From contig JAJKFJ010022828.1 in assembly GCA_027382625.1 (NCBI GenBank), forward strand, positions 62,001 through 126,000: a stretch of 64,000 bases of DNA, given 5' to 3'. Below are positions 46,852 to 57,273 of the stretch, one piece after another (within the stretch, counting starts at the first letter, position 1; each line of letters starts with the position of its first letter). The stretch is from Tetmemena sp. SeJ-2015. Its lineage: Eukaryota > Ciliophora > Spirotrichea > Sporadotrichida > Oxytrichidae. The position numbers were made by a program, and so were the translations under genes. Below the pieces are notes generated by a model. It was given only the letters and a program-made list of their open reading frames with translations, ran no database searches and was not told where the DNA came from.

Positions 46852-49423
46852 ATGCCAGTCGTCGTTGTCGAGTCGCCCGCCAAGGCCAAGACCATCAACA
46901 AATATCTTGGTTCCGACTATACGGTTCTCGCCTCTTACGGCCATGTCCGAGACCTGCCCGCCAAGGATGGATCGGTCGATACCGAGAATGATTTCCGCAT
47001 GGAATGGGAAGTCGCGGCCGAGTCGAAAAAGCATGTCCGCGCCATCACCGAAGCCCTGAAAACCGACGACACGCTGATCCTCGCAACCGACCCTGACCGC
47101 GAGGGCGAGGCGATCTCGTGGCATTTGCAAGAGGCGCTCGCCTCATCCCTGAAAAAGGGCAAGACGGTTCGCCGCGTCACTTTCAACGCCATCACCAAGG
47201 ATGCGGTGACCAAGGCGATGCAGGAACCGCGCGACGTCGACCTGCCGCTGGTCGAAGCCTATCTTGCGCGCCGCGCACTGGATTATCTGGTGGGGTTCAA
47301 CCTCTCGCCGGTGCTTTGGCGCAAGCTGCCGGGGGCGAAATCGGCGGGGCGGGTGCAGTCGGTCTGTCTGCGCCTGATCGTCGAGCGCGAGATGGAAATC
47401 GAAGCCTTCCGCGCGCAGGAATACTGGACGGTGAAGGCGGTCCTGGTCACGCCAAGGGGGCAGGAATTCGAAGCCGGGCTGGTCAGCCTGGGCGGCAAGA
47501 AGCTGCAAAAATTCGACATTCCCACCGCCGAGGCGGCCGAACTTGCCGTCAAGGCTGTCACTTCGCGGACATTGACGGTCGCAGGCGTGGAGTCGAAGCC
47601 TGCCAGCCGCAACCCCTGGCCGCCCTTCATGACCTCGACCCTGCAACAGGAAGCCAGCCGCAAATATGGCATGGGGGCCAAAGCCACCATGAACGCGGCG
47701 CAGCGCCTGTATGAGGCGGGGCACATCACTTATATGCGGACCGACGGGATCGACATGGCCCCCGAGGCGGTGATGGCCGCACGGGCCGAGATCGAAAGCC
47801 GCTTCGGCAAGGCCTATGTCCCTGACGCGCCGCGCATCTACAAGAACAAGGCCAAGAACGCGCAGGAAGCGCATGAATGTATCCGCCCCACAGATATGGC
47901 GGCCTGCGCCGACAAGATCCGGGCCGAGGAAGACCAGCGCAAACTTTACGACCTGATCTGGAAGCGGACGCTCGCCTGCCAGATGGCCTCGGCGCGGATG
48001 GAACGCACGGCGGTCGATGTCGCCAGCGCCGATGGCCAGGTCGTGCTGCGCGCCAATGGCCAGGTCGTCTTGTTCGACGGCTTCCTCAAGGTCTATGACG
48101 AAAGCCGCGACGAGGATGGCGAGGATGAGGGCCGCCTGCCGCAGATCATGCAGGGCGAGTCGGTCGAAAAGAAAACGGTCGCACCCGAGCAGCACTTCAC
48201 CCAGCCCCCGCCGCGCTATACCGAGGCGACCTTGGTCAAGCGGATGGAAGAATTGGGCATCGGCCGCCCCTCGACCTATGCCAGCATCATCGGCACGATC
48301 CAGGACCGCGAATATGTCCGCAAGGACAAGAACCGCCTGATCCCCGAAGACAAGGGGCGGCTGGTGACGGCCTTTCTGACCAACTATTTCCGCCGCTACG
48401 TGGAATATGATTTCACCGCCGATCTTGAGACGGAACTGGACGAGTCTCGCGGCGAGCGCGAATTACAAGGAAGTTCTGGCCCGCTTCTGGCGCGATTTCT
48501 CGGCCGCCATCGCCGAAACCGCCGATCTGCGGATCGGCGAGGTGCTGGACAAGATCGACGATTTTCTGGCGCCGCATCTGTATCCGCCGCGCGCCGATGG
48601 CGGCGATCCGCGCGTCTGCCCGACCTGTGGCACGGGGCGGCTGCATCTGAAAACGGCCCGTTCGGGCGGGGCTTTCATCGGCTGCGGCAATTACCCGGAA
48701 TGCCGCTACACACGGCCCCTGGGCGGCGATGCCGAAGGCGGCTCGGCCGATGGGCGGGTGCTGGGGCAGGATGCGGCAGGCAATGACATCACGCTGCGCG
48801 CCGGGCGCTTCGGCCCCTATGTCCAGCGCGGCGAGGCGACCGAGGCCCAGCCCAAGCCCGACAGGTCCAGCCTGCCCAAGGGCTGGTCGGCCGACAGCCT
48901 GACGCTGGAGCGCGCGCTGGACCTACTGGCGCTTCCGCGCCTGATCGGCAATCACCCCGAGGATGCGCAGGCCGTCGAGGCGGGGATCGGCCGCTTTGGT
49001 CCCTACGTCAAGCATGGCGCGACCTATGCCAATATCGCCGATGTGGAAGAGGTCTTTACCATCGGCATGAACCGCGCGGTCGAGGTGCTGGCCCAAAAGG
49101 CCGCCCGCGGCGGCAAGGGCGCGCGCGGCGCGGCGGCAGAGCCGCTGAAGGTTCTGGGCGAACATCCAGACGGCGGCGAGGTTCAGGTGATGCCGGGGCG
49201 CTACGGCCCCTACATCAAATGGGCCAAGGTCAACGCGACCCTGCCCAAGGAACTGACACCCGAGGCGGTGACGCTGGAAGAGGCGCTGGCGCTGATCGCT
49301 GAAAGGCCGCAAGTCGGTAAAAAACCGGCGAAGAAGGCGGCGGCCAAGCCGGCGGCCAAGAAGGCCCCGGCGAAGAAGCCCGCCGCCAAGAAGCCCGCCG
49401 CCAAGAAAGCGGCGCAGGGCTGA
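46852..49423 (+). CDS. topA: DNA topoisomerase I (one frameshift)
   Basis: The type IA topoisomerase that relaxes negative supercoils. The TOPRIM domain begins MPVVVVESPAKAKTINKYLG, with acidic residues in LILATDPDREGEAISWHLQE. The active-site Tyr is in AGHITYMRTDGIDMAPEAVM. RYTEATLVKRMEELGIGRPS and TYASIIGTIQDREYV are conserved. An indel near 48455 shifts the last third, which resumes with a zinc-finger region (CPTCGTGRLHLKTARSGGAF, then CGNYPECRYTRPLG) and toprim_CRPT repeats. The C-terminal tail is Lys/Ala/Pro rich (KKPAKKAAAKPAAKK), as usual in alphaproteobacteria. ATG 46852 chosen by the family start. Confidence 0.96.
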
Positions 49424-49430
49424 GGGTCCG

Positions 49431-49460
49431 GGCGCGGCGCAGGAAGATGCGCGCCGCGCC
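49431..49460. terminator. Hairpin between convergent topA and choV
   Basis: GGCGCGGCGC-N10-GCGCCGCGCC, a 10-bp perfect stem between the topA stop (49423) and the probable choV stop (49474). It could serve both directions, although T-runs are absent. Confidence 0.5.
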
Positions 49461-49473
49461 GACAGGGTTGGGA

Positions 49474-50509
49474 TTAGCCGCGCGGTTCAACAGCTTGCCC
49501 ATCACATCGGCGGCGCGGATGACCCCGATCCCGTGCCCGCCTTCCGTGACGCGCAAGGCCTCGGCCCCGGCCTGAAAGCGCTCCATCACCGCCTTGACCG
49601 AGGTTTCTGCCTCGACCTCGGCCGCGCCTCTGCCGTGCCCGGCGCCATCACATCGCGCGCTGTCAGCACGCCAAGCGGGTTCATATGGGCGACGAAATCG
49701 GCCACATAATCCGACACCGGATTGGCGATGATCTCGCGCGCGGTGCCGCATTGGACGATGCGCCCGCCCTCCATCAACGCGATGCGGTTGCCGATCTTGA
49801 ACGCCTCGTCCAGATCGTGGCTGACGAAGATGATGGTCCGCTTCAGCTTGGCTTGCAGGTCCAGCAATTCATCCTGCAACCTTGCGCGGATCAGCGGGTC
49901 GAGCGCCGAAAAGGGTTCGTCCATCAGCAGGATCGGCGCTTGCGTGACAAAGGCACGGGCCAGTCCCACGCGCTGCTGCATCCCGCCCGACAACTCGCCC
50001 ACCTTGCGGTCGGCCCATTGCGACAGGTTCACCAGCGTCAATTGCTCGTCCACCAGCCCGCGCCGTTCGGCGGGCGTCATGCCCGCAAGTTCCAGCCCCA
50101 GCCCGACATTTTCGCGCACCGTCCGCCACGGCAGCAGGCCGAATTGCTGGAAGACCATCGCCACCCGCGTGGCCCGCAACTGGCGCAGGGTGGCCGGATC
50201 GGCATGGGTGACCGAAACCATCTTCTCGCCGTCGCTGACACGCACCTCGCCGCGCACCACGGGGTTCAGCGCGTTCACCCCGCGCAGAAGCGTGGATTTG
50301 CCGCTGCCCGACAGGCCCATCAGCACAAGGATCTCGCCCTCGGCCACGGTCAGGCTGCAATCATGCACGCCCAGAACCTGCCCGGTGCGCTGCTGGACTT
50401 CGGCCCGCGACAGACCTTCGTCCATCAAGGGCAGGGCGCGGTCGGGGTTGTCGCCGAAGACGATGGACACGCGGTCGAACTCGACCGCCGGACGGGAAGA
50501 GAGCTTCAT
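49474..50509 (-). CDS. choV: Choline/betaine ABC transporter ATPase, ProV/ChoV type (one frameshift)
   Basis: The ATPase of a quaternary-amine (QAT) importer. Walker A is in VLMGLSGSGKSTLLRGVNAL, the Q-loop VAMVFQQFGLLPWRTVRENV, the signature LSGGMQQRVGLARAFVTQAP and Walker B ILLMDEPFSALDPLIRARLQ. The typical family start includes FDRVSIVFGDNPDRALPLMD, specific to the choline (ChoV) branch. A C-terminal CBS-like stretch starts after an indel near 49620 and probably ends at a TAA at 49474. The ATG overlaps the choW stop. ChoX and BetI neighbours indicate choline as substrate. Confidence 0.9.
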
Positions 50510-51329
50510 TTCCGCGACACCCTCAGCAGCCGGTCCAGCATGATTGCGACAACCACGATCACGAAGCCCGATTCAAAGCCAAGCGCGGTGTTGTTCTGCC
50601 CCAGCGCCCGCACGACCGGGATGCCAAGGCCATTGGCCCCGACCAGCGCCGCGATGACGACCATCGACAGCGACAGCATGATCGTCTGGTTCAGCCCCGC
50701 CATGATCTGCGGCAGCGCCCAAGGCAATTCGACCTTCCACAGCTTCTGCTGCGGGGTGGCACCGAAGGCGGTGGCCGCCTCGACCAGCGCCTGCGGGGTC
50801 GAAGAAATGCCCAGAACCGTCAGGCGGATCGGCGCGGGGATGACAAAGATCACCGTCGCCAAAGGCCGGACCATGCCAAGGCCAAAGAACACGATGGCGG
50901 GGATCAGATAGACGAATGTCGGCAACGTCTGCATCAGGTCCAGCACCGGCCGAGCGGATGTGGCGGGCGGTGCGCGGCGGCAATGCCGATGGGCACGCCC
51001 AAGGCCATGCACAGAAGGCAGGAATAGAACAACAGGACAAGGCTTTCGGTCGTGGCCTTCCAGTAGCCCTGGTTGAGGATGAACAGAAAGCCCAGCAGCA
51101 CCAGAAGGCAGATCTTCCATGACCGCTGCAAATACCAGGCCAGCGCCACGAACAGCGCGATCAGCACCATGGGATGGGGATATTGCAGCACGGCCAGGCT
51201 GCCGTCGATCAGCCAGTCCAGCCCGGAGCTGATGCCGTCAAACAGCCAGCGTGCATGTTCCTTCAACCAGTCGACGACAACCTTTGCCGCCCAACCGACG
51301 GGAATTTTTGGAATCTCTAGCCAGTCCAT
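50506..51329 (-). CDS. choW: Choline ABC transporter permease, ChoW type (frameshifted)
   Basis: The permease of the choline importer. It starts MDWLEIPKIPVGWAAKVVVD, then an amphipathic segment and TM helices (MVLIALFVALAWYLQRSWKI, LLVLLGFLFILNQGYWKATT). After an indel near 50955 the second frame reads LDLMQTLPTFVYLIPAIVFF, the conserved QTLPxFVYLIP of QAT permeases, and ends LDRLLRVSRK. The EAA loop is in ALVEAATAFGATPQQKLWKV. The usual length is about 280 aa, and 274 is obtained. The choX gene lies upstream, with 99 nt between. Confidence 0.9.
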
Positions 51330-51428
51330 GCCGGTCCTTCGGATGCGGGGCAGGGGGAATGGGCCGCGGCTCGGGATCGCCGCGGCCAGCCGGGGGCTTT
51401 CGGGCCGCCCGGCTATGCCTGTGCGGGC

Positions 51429-52355
51429 TTACTTCAGCGCCGCCTCGACCGCAGCCTTGGCGTCGCCACCGTCCTTGGTGGTTACGCCGTCAGCCAGGGT
51501 CCGGTTCGGGATTGGCGCGAGCCAGGTCTTGGCGGCTGCCGAGGGGTCGGTGCCGTCGTTCAAAGGGTCGCGCCCATGATCTCGTTTTCCATCTTCAGCG
51601 AGAAGACGAGGTTCTGAAGCAGCTTGCCGGTGTTCGGGCATTCCGCGACATAGCCCTTGCGGGTGTTGGTATAGATCGTCGCCCCGCCGAGGTTCGGCCC
51701 GAAGTAATCGTCGCCGCCCGTCAGATAGGACATCTTGAAATTGGCGTTCATCGGGTGGGGTTCCCAGCCAAGGAACACGATTGGCTTGCCCGTCGGAGGT
51801 GTGACGCTCCACCTCGGCCAGCATTCCCTGTTCCGAGCTTTCCACCAGTTCAAACCCGCCCAGGCCGAACTTGTCGGCCCCGATCATGTCCAGGATCAGG
51901 CGGTTGCCGTCATTGCCGGGCTCGATGCCGTAGATCTTGCTTTCCAGCTCGGCCGCATGATCCTTGATATTGCTGAAATCGCTGATCCCCAGCGCGGCAC
52001 CGGCCTCGTTGGTGGCAAGCGTGTATTTGGCGCCTTCTAGATTCGTCCGCACGGTGTCCACGGTGCCGGCCTCGCGATAGCTCGCGATGTCGCCCTCCAT
52101 CGTCGGCATCCAGTTGCCCAGGAAAACGTCGATATCGCCTTCGGCCAGACCGGCATAGGTCACCGGAACGGACAGGATGTTGGTCTCGGTCTCATAGCCA
52201 AGCGCATTCAGGACAAGGCTGGTGGCGGCGGTGGTCGAGGTGATGTCGGTCCAACCGACATCCGAGAAGGTGACCTTGTCGCAGCCTTCGGCAAAAACCG
52301 ACCCGGCCAGGGCGAAGGTGACGGCGCTGGCCAAAAGAGCGGAACGAACAGACAT
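51429..52355 (-). CDS. choX: Choline-binding periplasmic protein, ChoX type (frameshift pair)
   Basis: Binding protein of the choline importer. The signal peptide MSVRSALLASAVTFALAGSV is followed by CDKVTFSDVGWTDITSTTAA, the ChoX/OpuAC-like start with aromatic cage residues (W, and later W in LGNWMPTMEGDI). Two indels, near 51800 and 51567, put residues about 186-263 in another frame, where IVFLGWEPHPMNANFKMSYL is readable and has the second cage Trp. The two ends share one frame. Highly expressed component, first gene of choX-choW-choV and divergent from betI. Confidence 0.9.
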   Translation of the reverse strand: MSVRSALLASAVTFALAGSVFAEGCDKVTFSDVGWTDITSTTAATSLVLNALGYETETNILSVPVTYAGLAEGDIDVFLGNWMPTMEGDIASYREAGTVDTVRTNLEGAKYTLATNEAGAALGISDFSNIKDHAAELESKIYGIEPGNDGNRLILDMIGADKFGLGGFELVESSEQGMLAEVERHTSDGQANRVPWLGTPPDERQFQDVLSDGRRRLLRAEPRRGDDLYQHPQGLCRGMPEHRQAASEPRLLAEDGKRDHGRDPLNDGTDPSAAAKTWLAPIPNRTLADGVTTKDGGDAKAAVEAALK

Positions 52356-52384
52356 GGAATCCCCCTGTCATTTTTTGTTGATTG

Positions 52385-52403
52385 ACGAGTTAATAAACTT
52401 CGT
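52385..52403. promoter_or_regulatory. Probable BetI operator
   Basis: ACGAGTT-AATA-AACTTCGT is an inverted repeat with one extra base in the right arm, lying in the AT-rich 87-bp gap between choX and betI. A TetR-type dimer such as BetI could bind it and control both units. Confidence 0.5.
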
Positions 52404-52442
52404 GCTTCACCGGAAAAGCAAGCAAATTGTTGAGTGCCCGAT

Positions 52443-53023
52443 ATGCCGAAGATTGGGATGGAGCCTATCCGAAAGGCCGCGCTGGTCAAAGCGACGATCA
52501 CCGAGATCGGGCGCGTCGGTTCGCTTGACGTTACGGTCAGCCAGATCGCCAAGCGCGCCGGCATGTCCAGCGCCCTCGCGCATCACTATTTCGGGTCCAA
52601 GGATGATATCTTCCTTGCCGCCATGCGCCACGTCCTGACCCTTTACGGGGCCGAGGTGCGCGGTGCGCTGGCGGTGGCCGAAGGGCCGGAAGGCCGGTTG
52701 CGGGCGATTCTGCGGGCCTCGTTCAGCCCGGGCAATTTCCGGCGCGAGGCGGTGGGGGCCTGGCTGAACTTCTGGTCCTGGCGCAATCGCAACCGCAGGC
52801 GCGGCGGCTGTTGGCGATCTATCAGGGGCGGCTGCGGTCGAACCTTCTGTCGGCGCTGCGGCCGCTTGCAGGCGCACGCGCCGGCGAAGTGGCCGATGGG
52901 CTGGGCGCGCTGATCGACGGGCTTTACCTGCGCGAAGTGCTCAAGACCGGCGCGCCCGATGGGGCGGCGGCGGTTTCCGTGGCGCTGTCTTATCTCGAAA
53001 CCGCTTTGGGATCAAAGAGATGA
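52443..53023 (+). CDS. betI: TetR-family choline-responsive repressor BetI (one frameshift)
   Basis: A repressor relieved by choline. MPKIGMEPIRKAALVKATIT is the recognisable BetI start, followed by the HTH in DVTVSQIAKRAGMSSALAHH and YFGSKDDIFLAAMRHVLTLY. An indel near 52785 moves the ligand domain to another frame (IYQGRLRSNLLSALRPLAGA, ending [10 protein letters not shown] at 53023). The ATG at 52443 is preferred over GTG 52434 by family start. Its stop overlaps the following gene (ATGA). Confidence 0.92.
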
Positions 53024-53998
53024 GCGCCGATCTTCCCGGCCCGGATGAACTTGCCGCCGCCTATGCCGAGACGCGCAAGGCGTCGCGGGTGACGCCGCTT
53101 CTGGACGCGCCTGGCCTTGCCGCGCAGGTGGGCGCGGCGCTGTGGTCGCCAGACGGTCTCAGCCGCGACGAACAGCTTCAAGCTGCGCCGGCGGGCGCTC
53201 GCCTGCCTGTCCGATGCCGAAAAGGCGCGCGGCGTGGTGGCCTATTCCTCGGGCAATTTCGCGCAGGGCCTTGCTGCGGCGGGGCGCGAGATGGGGGTGC
53301 CGGTCACCATCGTCATGCCGCTCGATGCGCCGGAAATGAAGCGCCGCGCGACCGAGGGTTTTGGCGCAAGGGTGGTTCTGTCCGATCATGGCGACAGGCC
53401 GCGCGAAGAGGTGGCTTCGGCGCTGGCGCAGAAGATCGCGACGGATCAGGGCCTTGTCCTTCTGCACCCGTTTGACGACCCGCGCATTGTCGCGGGTCAG
53501 GCCGGGGCGGCGCTTGAGGCGATGGAGCAATTGGCGGCGCGCCGGATGTGGTGACGTGCCCCGTGGGCGGCGGGCGCTGATGGGCGGCGTGGCGCTGGCG
53601 ATGCGGGCGGCGAATCCTTCGTCGAGATCTGGGCGGTCGAGCCTCTGGGCTATGACGGGATGGGCCGGTCGCTGGCGGCGGGCGCACGGCAGAAGGTGGC
53701 GGGCGGCGCCACGCTTTGCGACGCGCTTCAGGCCACCATGCCGGGCGTCGCGCCCTTTGCGGCGGCGCAGGCGGCGGGGGTAAAGGGGCTGGCGGTCAGC
53801 GATGCCGACGTGCGGCAGGCGCTGCGGGTGGCTTTCGAGACTTTGAAGCTGGTGCTGGAGCCTTCGGGCGCGGTGGCGCTGGCGGCGGTGCTGGCGGGCA
53901 AGGTGCAGGTGACGGGCAGGAAGGTGTTGGTCTTCGCCACGGGCGGCAACATCCCCTTTGACCGTTTCGCGGAAATTCTTCAGGCAGAACAAGCATGA
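53020..53998 (+). CDS. PLP-dependent threonine/serine dehydratase-family enzyme (frameshifted)
   Basis: A fold-type II PLP enzyme. The N-terminus ([20 protein letters not shown]) fits threonine dehydratase-like proteins. The PLP-Lys region is [18 protein letters not shown], followed by [20 protein letters not shown] (the phosphate/substrate S-x-G-N motif) and [21 protein letters not shown] glycine-rich PLP-phosphate loop near 53570-53590 is damaged by indels. The C-terminal part is intact ([20 protein letters not shown], then ATGGNIPF). Indels lie near 53175, 53545 and 53610. It is translationally coupled to betI and betA, an unusual place for this family; its substrate may be linked to glycine-betaine breakdown (serine), which is inference. 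Confidence 0.8.
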
Positions 53999-55642
53999 AT
54001 GCGGATTATGTGATCGTCGGCGCGGGATCGGCGGGCTGCGCCATGGCCTATCGGCTGGCCGAGGCGGGCAAGCGGGTGACGGTGATCGAACATGGCGGCA
54101 CCGATGCAGGGCCATTCATCCAGATGCCTGCGGCGCTGTCCTATCCGATGAACATGGCCCGTTACGACTGGGGCTTTCACACCGAACCCGAACCGCATCT
54201 GGGCGGGCGCGTGCTGGCCACTCCGCGCGGAAAGGTGATCGGCGGATCGTCCAGCATCAACGGCATGGTCTATGTGCGCGGCCACGCCCGCGATTTCGAC
54301 ACATGGTCGGAAATGGGCGCGCAGGGCTGGTCCTATGCCGATGTGCTGCCCTATTTCCAGCGAATGGAGCACAGCCATGGCGGGCAGGGGCCAGACTGGC
54401 GCGGTGCTGCAGGGCCGCTGCACATCACGCGCGGGCCGCGCCACAACCCGCTGTTCAACGCTTTCATCGAAAGCGGGCGGCAGGCCGGCTATCCGGTGAC
54501 GGCCGATTATAATGGCGAGCAGCAAGAGGGTTTCGGCCCGATGGAGGCCACGATCTACCGCGGCCAGCGCTGGTCTGCGGCCAATGCCTACCTCAAACCC
54601 GCGATGAAGACCGGGAATGTCCAGGTGATCCGGGGGCTTGCGCGGAAAGTCGTGTTCGAGGGCCGCCGCGCGGTGGGGTCGAGATCGCGGCGCGCGACGG
54701 CATTCGGGTCATCCGGGCGGCGCGCGAGGTGCTTCTGGCGGCCTCGTCGCTGAATTCACCCAAGCTGTTGATGCTGTCGGGGATCGGGCCGGCGGCGCAT
54801 CTGCGCGAACATGGGATAGAGGTGCTGGCCGACCGCGCGGGCGTGGGGCAGAACCTGCAGGACCATCTGGAAATCTACATGCAATTCGCCGCGCTTCAGC
54901 CGGTGACCCTGTATAAATACTGGAATTTGTTCGGAAAAGCCTGGGTCGGCGCGCAATGGTTGCTGACGGGGGGCGGGCTTGGCGCGTCGAACCAGTTCGA
55001 AGCCTGCGCCTTCATCCGCTCGAAAGCGGGGGTGGAATATCCCGATATCCAGTATCACTTCCTGCCCATCGCCGTGCGCTACGACGGCAAGGCGGCGGCA
55101 GAAGGGCACGGCTTTCAGGCCCATGTCGGCCCGATGCGGTCCAAGTCGCGCGGCGCGGTCACGCTGCGGTCTGCGCGCCCCGAGGATGCGCCGGTCATCC
55201 GTTCAACTACATGTCCGATCCGTCCGACTGGGAAGACTTTCGCGCCTGCATCCGCCTGACGCGCGAGATCTTTGGCCAGGGTGCGATGAAGCCCTTCGTC
55301 AAATCGGAAATCCAGCCCGGTCAAGGGGTTGAGACCGATGCACAGTTGGACGATTTCATCCGCGAGCATGTCGAAAGCGCCTATCACCCCTGCGGCACGG
55401 CACGGATGGGGCGGCGGGATGATCCGCTGGCGGTGGTCGATCCGGAATGCCGCGTGATCGGGGTCGATGGCTTGCGGGTCGCCGACAGTTCGATCTTCCC
55501 GCAGGTGACGAATGGCAACCTCAACGCCCCGTCCATCATGGTCGGCGAAAAGGCGGCGGACCATATCCTTGGCCGCGACCCGCTGCCCGCGTCGAATCTG
55601 CAACCCTGGATCAACCCGGATTGGCGCGTGGCGCAGCGCTGA
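53995..55642 (+). CDS. betA: Choline dehydrogenase (GMC oxidoreductase; frameshifted)
   Basis: Membrane-associated FAD enzyme that oxidises choline to betaine aldehyde and on to betaine. [20 protein letters not shown] has the FAD-binding GxGxx[21 protein letters not shown] and [20 protein letters not shown] are GMC motifs and BetA-typical. The C-terminal [20 protein letters not shown] and [20 protein letters not shown] carry the catalytic His-Asn region. Indels lie near 54680, 54740 and 55205. The inferred length of about 549 aa is normal. Start overlaps the preceding stop. No betB or betC is in the window. Confidence 0.95.
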
Positions 55643-55681
55643 GGCGCGCCGGGCCAAGGCGCTGGAATCGCTTGAGTCCGG

Positions 55682-55725
55682 CGTCTTGCTTGCGTCTTCT
55701 TTTCGTCTTGCTTCCGTCTTGCCGG
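55682..55725 (+). repeat. Four 11-bp direct repeats
   Basis: Four contiguous 11-bp units start with CGTCTT: cgtcttgcttg, cgtcttctttt, cgtcttgcttc and cgtcttgccgg. They lie between betA and the small gene at 55833. The period is about one helical turn. Confidence 0.85.
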
Positions 55726-55832
55726 ATCCTTGCGTTTTTTATCGGCCCAAGGCGGCGAACTTGACCGGGATCAAGGTCTGCGGCAGGCCTAGAGGCGAGG
55801 GTAGGCCCGAATGGAAGGCAAAGGAGAAGGCC

Positions 55833-56072
55833 ATGGCCAATACGCCGCACACGCTTCAGGAAGAATTCCCCGGCGAGGCCGCGAAGATCAGCGCGCTCAA
55901 GGGCAGCGACGCCCATTTCGCGCGGCTGTTGCAGGAGTATGACGAGGTGAATGACAAGGTCCACCGCGCCGAGACGCGGGTGGATGCGGTGTCGGAAGAG
56001 CATGAAGAGGCGCTGCGCAGACAGCGGGCGCGGGTGAAGGACGCCATCGCGGCGGCGCTGCGGGCGGCCTGA
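55833..56072 (+). CDS. YdcH-family (DUF465) small helical protein
   Basis: A 79-aa cytoplasmic protein: MANTPHTLQEEFPGEAAKIS, then AHFARLLQEYDEVNDKVHRA, a DUF465 signature ('FxxLxxEYxxxxxxIxRxE'), and a long basic helix to the end. AAGGAG (55821-55826) lies 6 nt before the ATG, which fixes the start against longer frames. The family function is unknown. It is intact, and four 11-bp repeats lie about 110 nt upstream. Confidence 0.88.
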   Translation: MANTPHTLQEEFPGEAAKISALKGSDAHFARLLQEYDEVNDKVHRAETRVDAVSEEHEEALRRQRARVKDAIAAALRAA

Positions 56073-56147
56073 GCGGTCGGTGGATCAAGCCGCCTTCTTG
56101 CCTGATGAAGTATGCTGAGCTATATTTTATCAGGAAAGGTGATCGTG

Positions 56148-56527
56148 ATGCTTGATCTTCACAATCAGGGCGTCGCGCCAGAGCGCGGCGCCGTCATCAC
56201 CAAGGCCGCGATCCGGGCCGCCGAGCGGCTGGATCTGTCGGGGCGTATACTGGCCGAAGTGCTGGGCGTTTCCGAGGCGCAGGTCTCGCGGCTGCGCAAT
56301 GGCGACGCTGCCTTGACCGACCGCAGCAAGGGCTTTGAGCTTGCCGCGCTGCTGGTGCGGGTGTTCCGGTCGCTTGACGCGATCACCGGCGGGATGAGGC
56401 GGTCGCAAGGGCCTGGATGCGCGCGCCGAATGCGGCGCTGGGGGCGCGGCCCGTTGAAAGGATCGTCTCGGCGCAGGGGCTTGTCGATGTCGTCACCTAT
56501 CTGGACGCAAGACGCGCTGCGCTCTGA
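56148..56527 (+). CDS. Antitoxin of the MbcA/ParS/Xre family (frameshifted)
   Basis: A small DNA-binding antitoxin with an Xre-like N-terminal HTH (KAAIRAAERLDLSGRILAEV, then LGVSEAQVSRLRNGDAALTD) and a C-terminal MbcA/ParS (DUF2384) domain. An indel near 56395 moves the end into the next frame, with a stop at 56525-56527. The start may be 56112 or 56148. It overlaps the RES-domain gene by about 40 nt, a usual feature of type II pairs. It probably represses its own operon and neutralises the adjacent toxin by binding the RES active site. Confidence 0.83.
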
Positions 56528-57263
56528 ACTTCGCGCCTATGCGGGGCAGGCCTGGCGGATCGTCGAGGCGCAGCACCGCATCTCGACGTTGAAGCTTGTG
56601 GATGGTCTGGCCGAGCAGGAGCTTCTGGAGACCATCCTGGAGGAGTCGAAGCCGCCCCTGCCAGCCGAATGTCGCGGGCTGGACTATCTGTTGGCAACAC
56701 CCTTCCGCTATCGGCCCTATCCGCATGGGTCGCGGTTCCGCCGCGCCGGGGTGACGCCGGGCGTGTGGTACGGCGCCGAGCGGGCCGAGACTGCGCTGGC
56801 GGAAATGGCCTTTTGCCGCCTGCTCTTCTATGCCGAGAGCCCGCAGACGCCCTTTCCGACGATGCGGCGGATTACACCGAAATCCTGCAGCAGGCTGGAC
56901 AGCGACCGGGCGCTGGACCTGACCATGGGGGACCTGGCCCGGGATGCGGCGCTCTGGGTGCATCTGACCGATTATGAGCCGTGCCAAAGTCTTGCCGAAG
57001 CGGCGCGCGGGATCGGGGTCGAGGTGATCCGCTATGCCTCGGTCCGCGATCCGGGCGCGGGCGCGAATCTGGCGGTCCTGTCATGCCGGGCCTTTCGCCC
57101 CGCCGCGCCGGTCGAGCGGCAAAGCTGGCGGATCAGGATCGGCGCGGCCGGGGTGCAGGCGCTGCGCGACCATCCGCGCGACGGGATCGAATTCGGACGC
57201 CGTGCTTTCGCGGCCGACCCGCGGCTGGCGGGCATGGTCTGTGAGCGGCCGAGGGCGCGGTGA
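56487..57263 (+). CDS. RES-domain toxin
   Basis: A 258-aa protein of the RES family, whose studied members (such as MbcT and ParT) degrade NAD+ or ADP-ribosylate targets. The motif order is visible: FRYRPYPHGSRFRRAG, with the Arg, VWYGAERAETALAEMAF, with the Glu, and a later Ser-containing region near 57070. A short block near 56860-56900 may carry a compensating indel pair. The gene starts inside the antitoxin's 3' end. It lies between the YdcH-like gene and the convergent pccR. No flanking mobile element is seen. Confidence 0.83.
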   Translation: MSSPIWTQDALRSELRAYAGQAWRIVEAQHRISTLKLVDGLAEQELLETILEESKPPLPAECRGLDYLLATPFRYRPYPHGSRFRRAGVTPGVWYGAERAETALAEMAFCRLLFYAESPQTPFPTMRRITPKSCSRLDSDRALDLTMGDLARDAALWVHLTDYEPCQSLAEAARGIGVEVIRYASVRDPGAGANLAVLSCRAFRPAAPVERQSWRIRIGAAGVQALRDHPRDGIEFGRRAFAADPRLAGMVCERPRAR

Positions 57264-57273
57264 ATTGGCCCTG

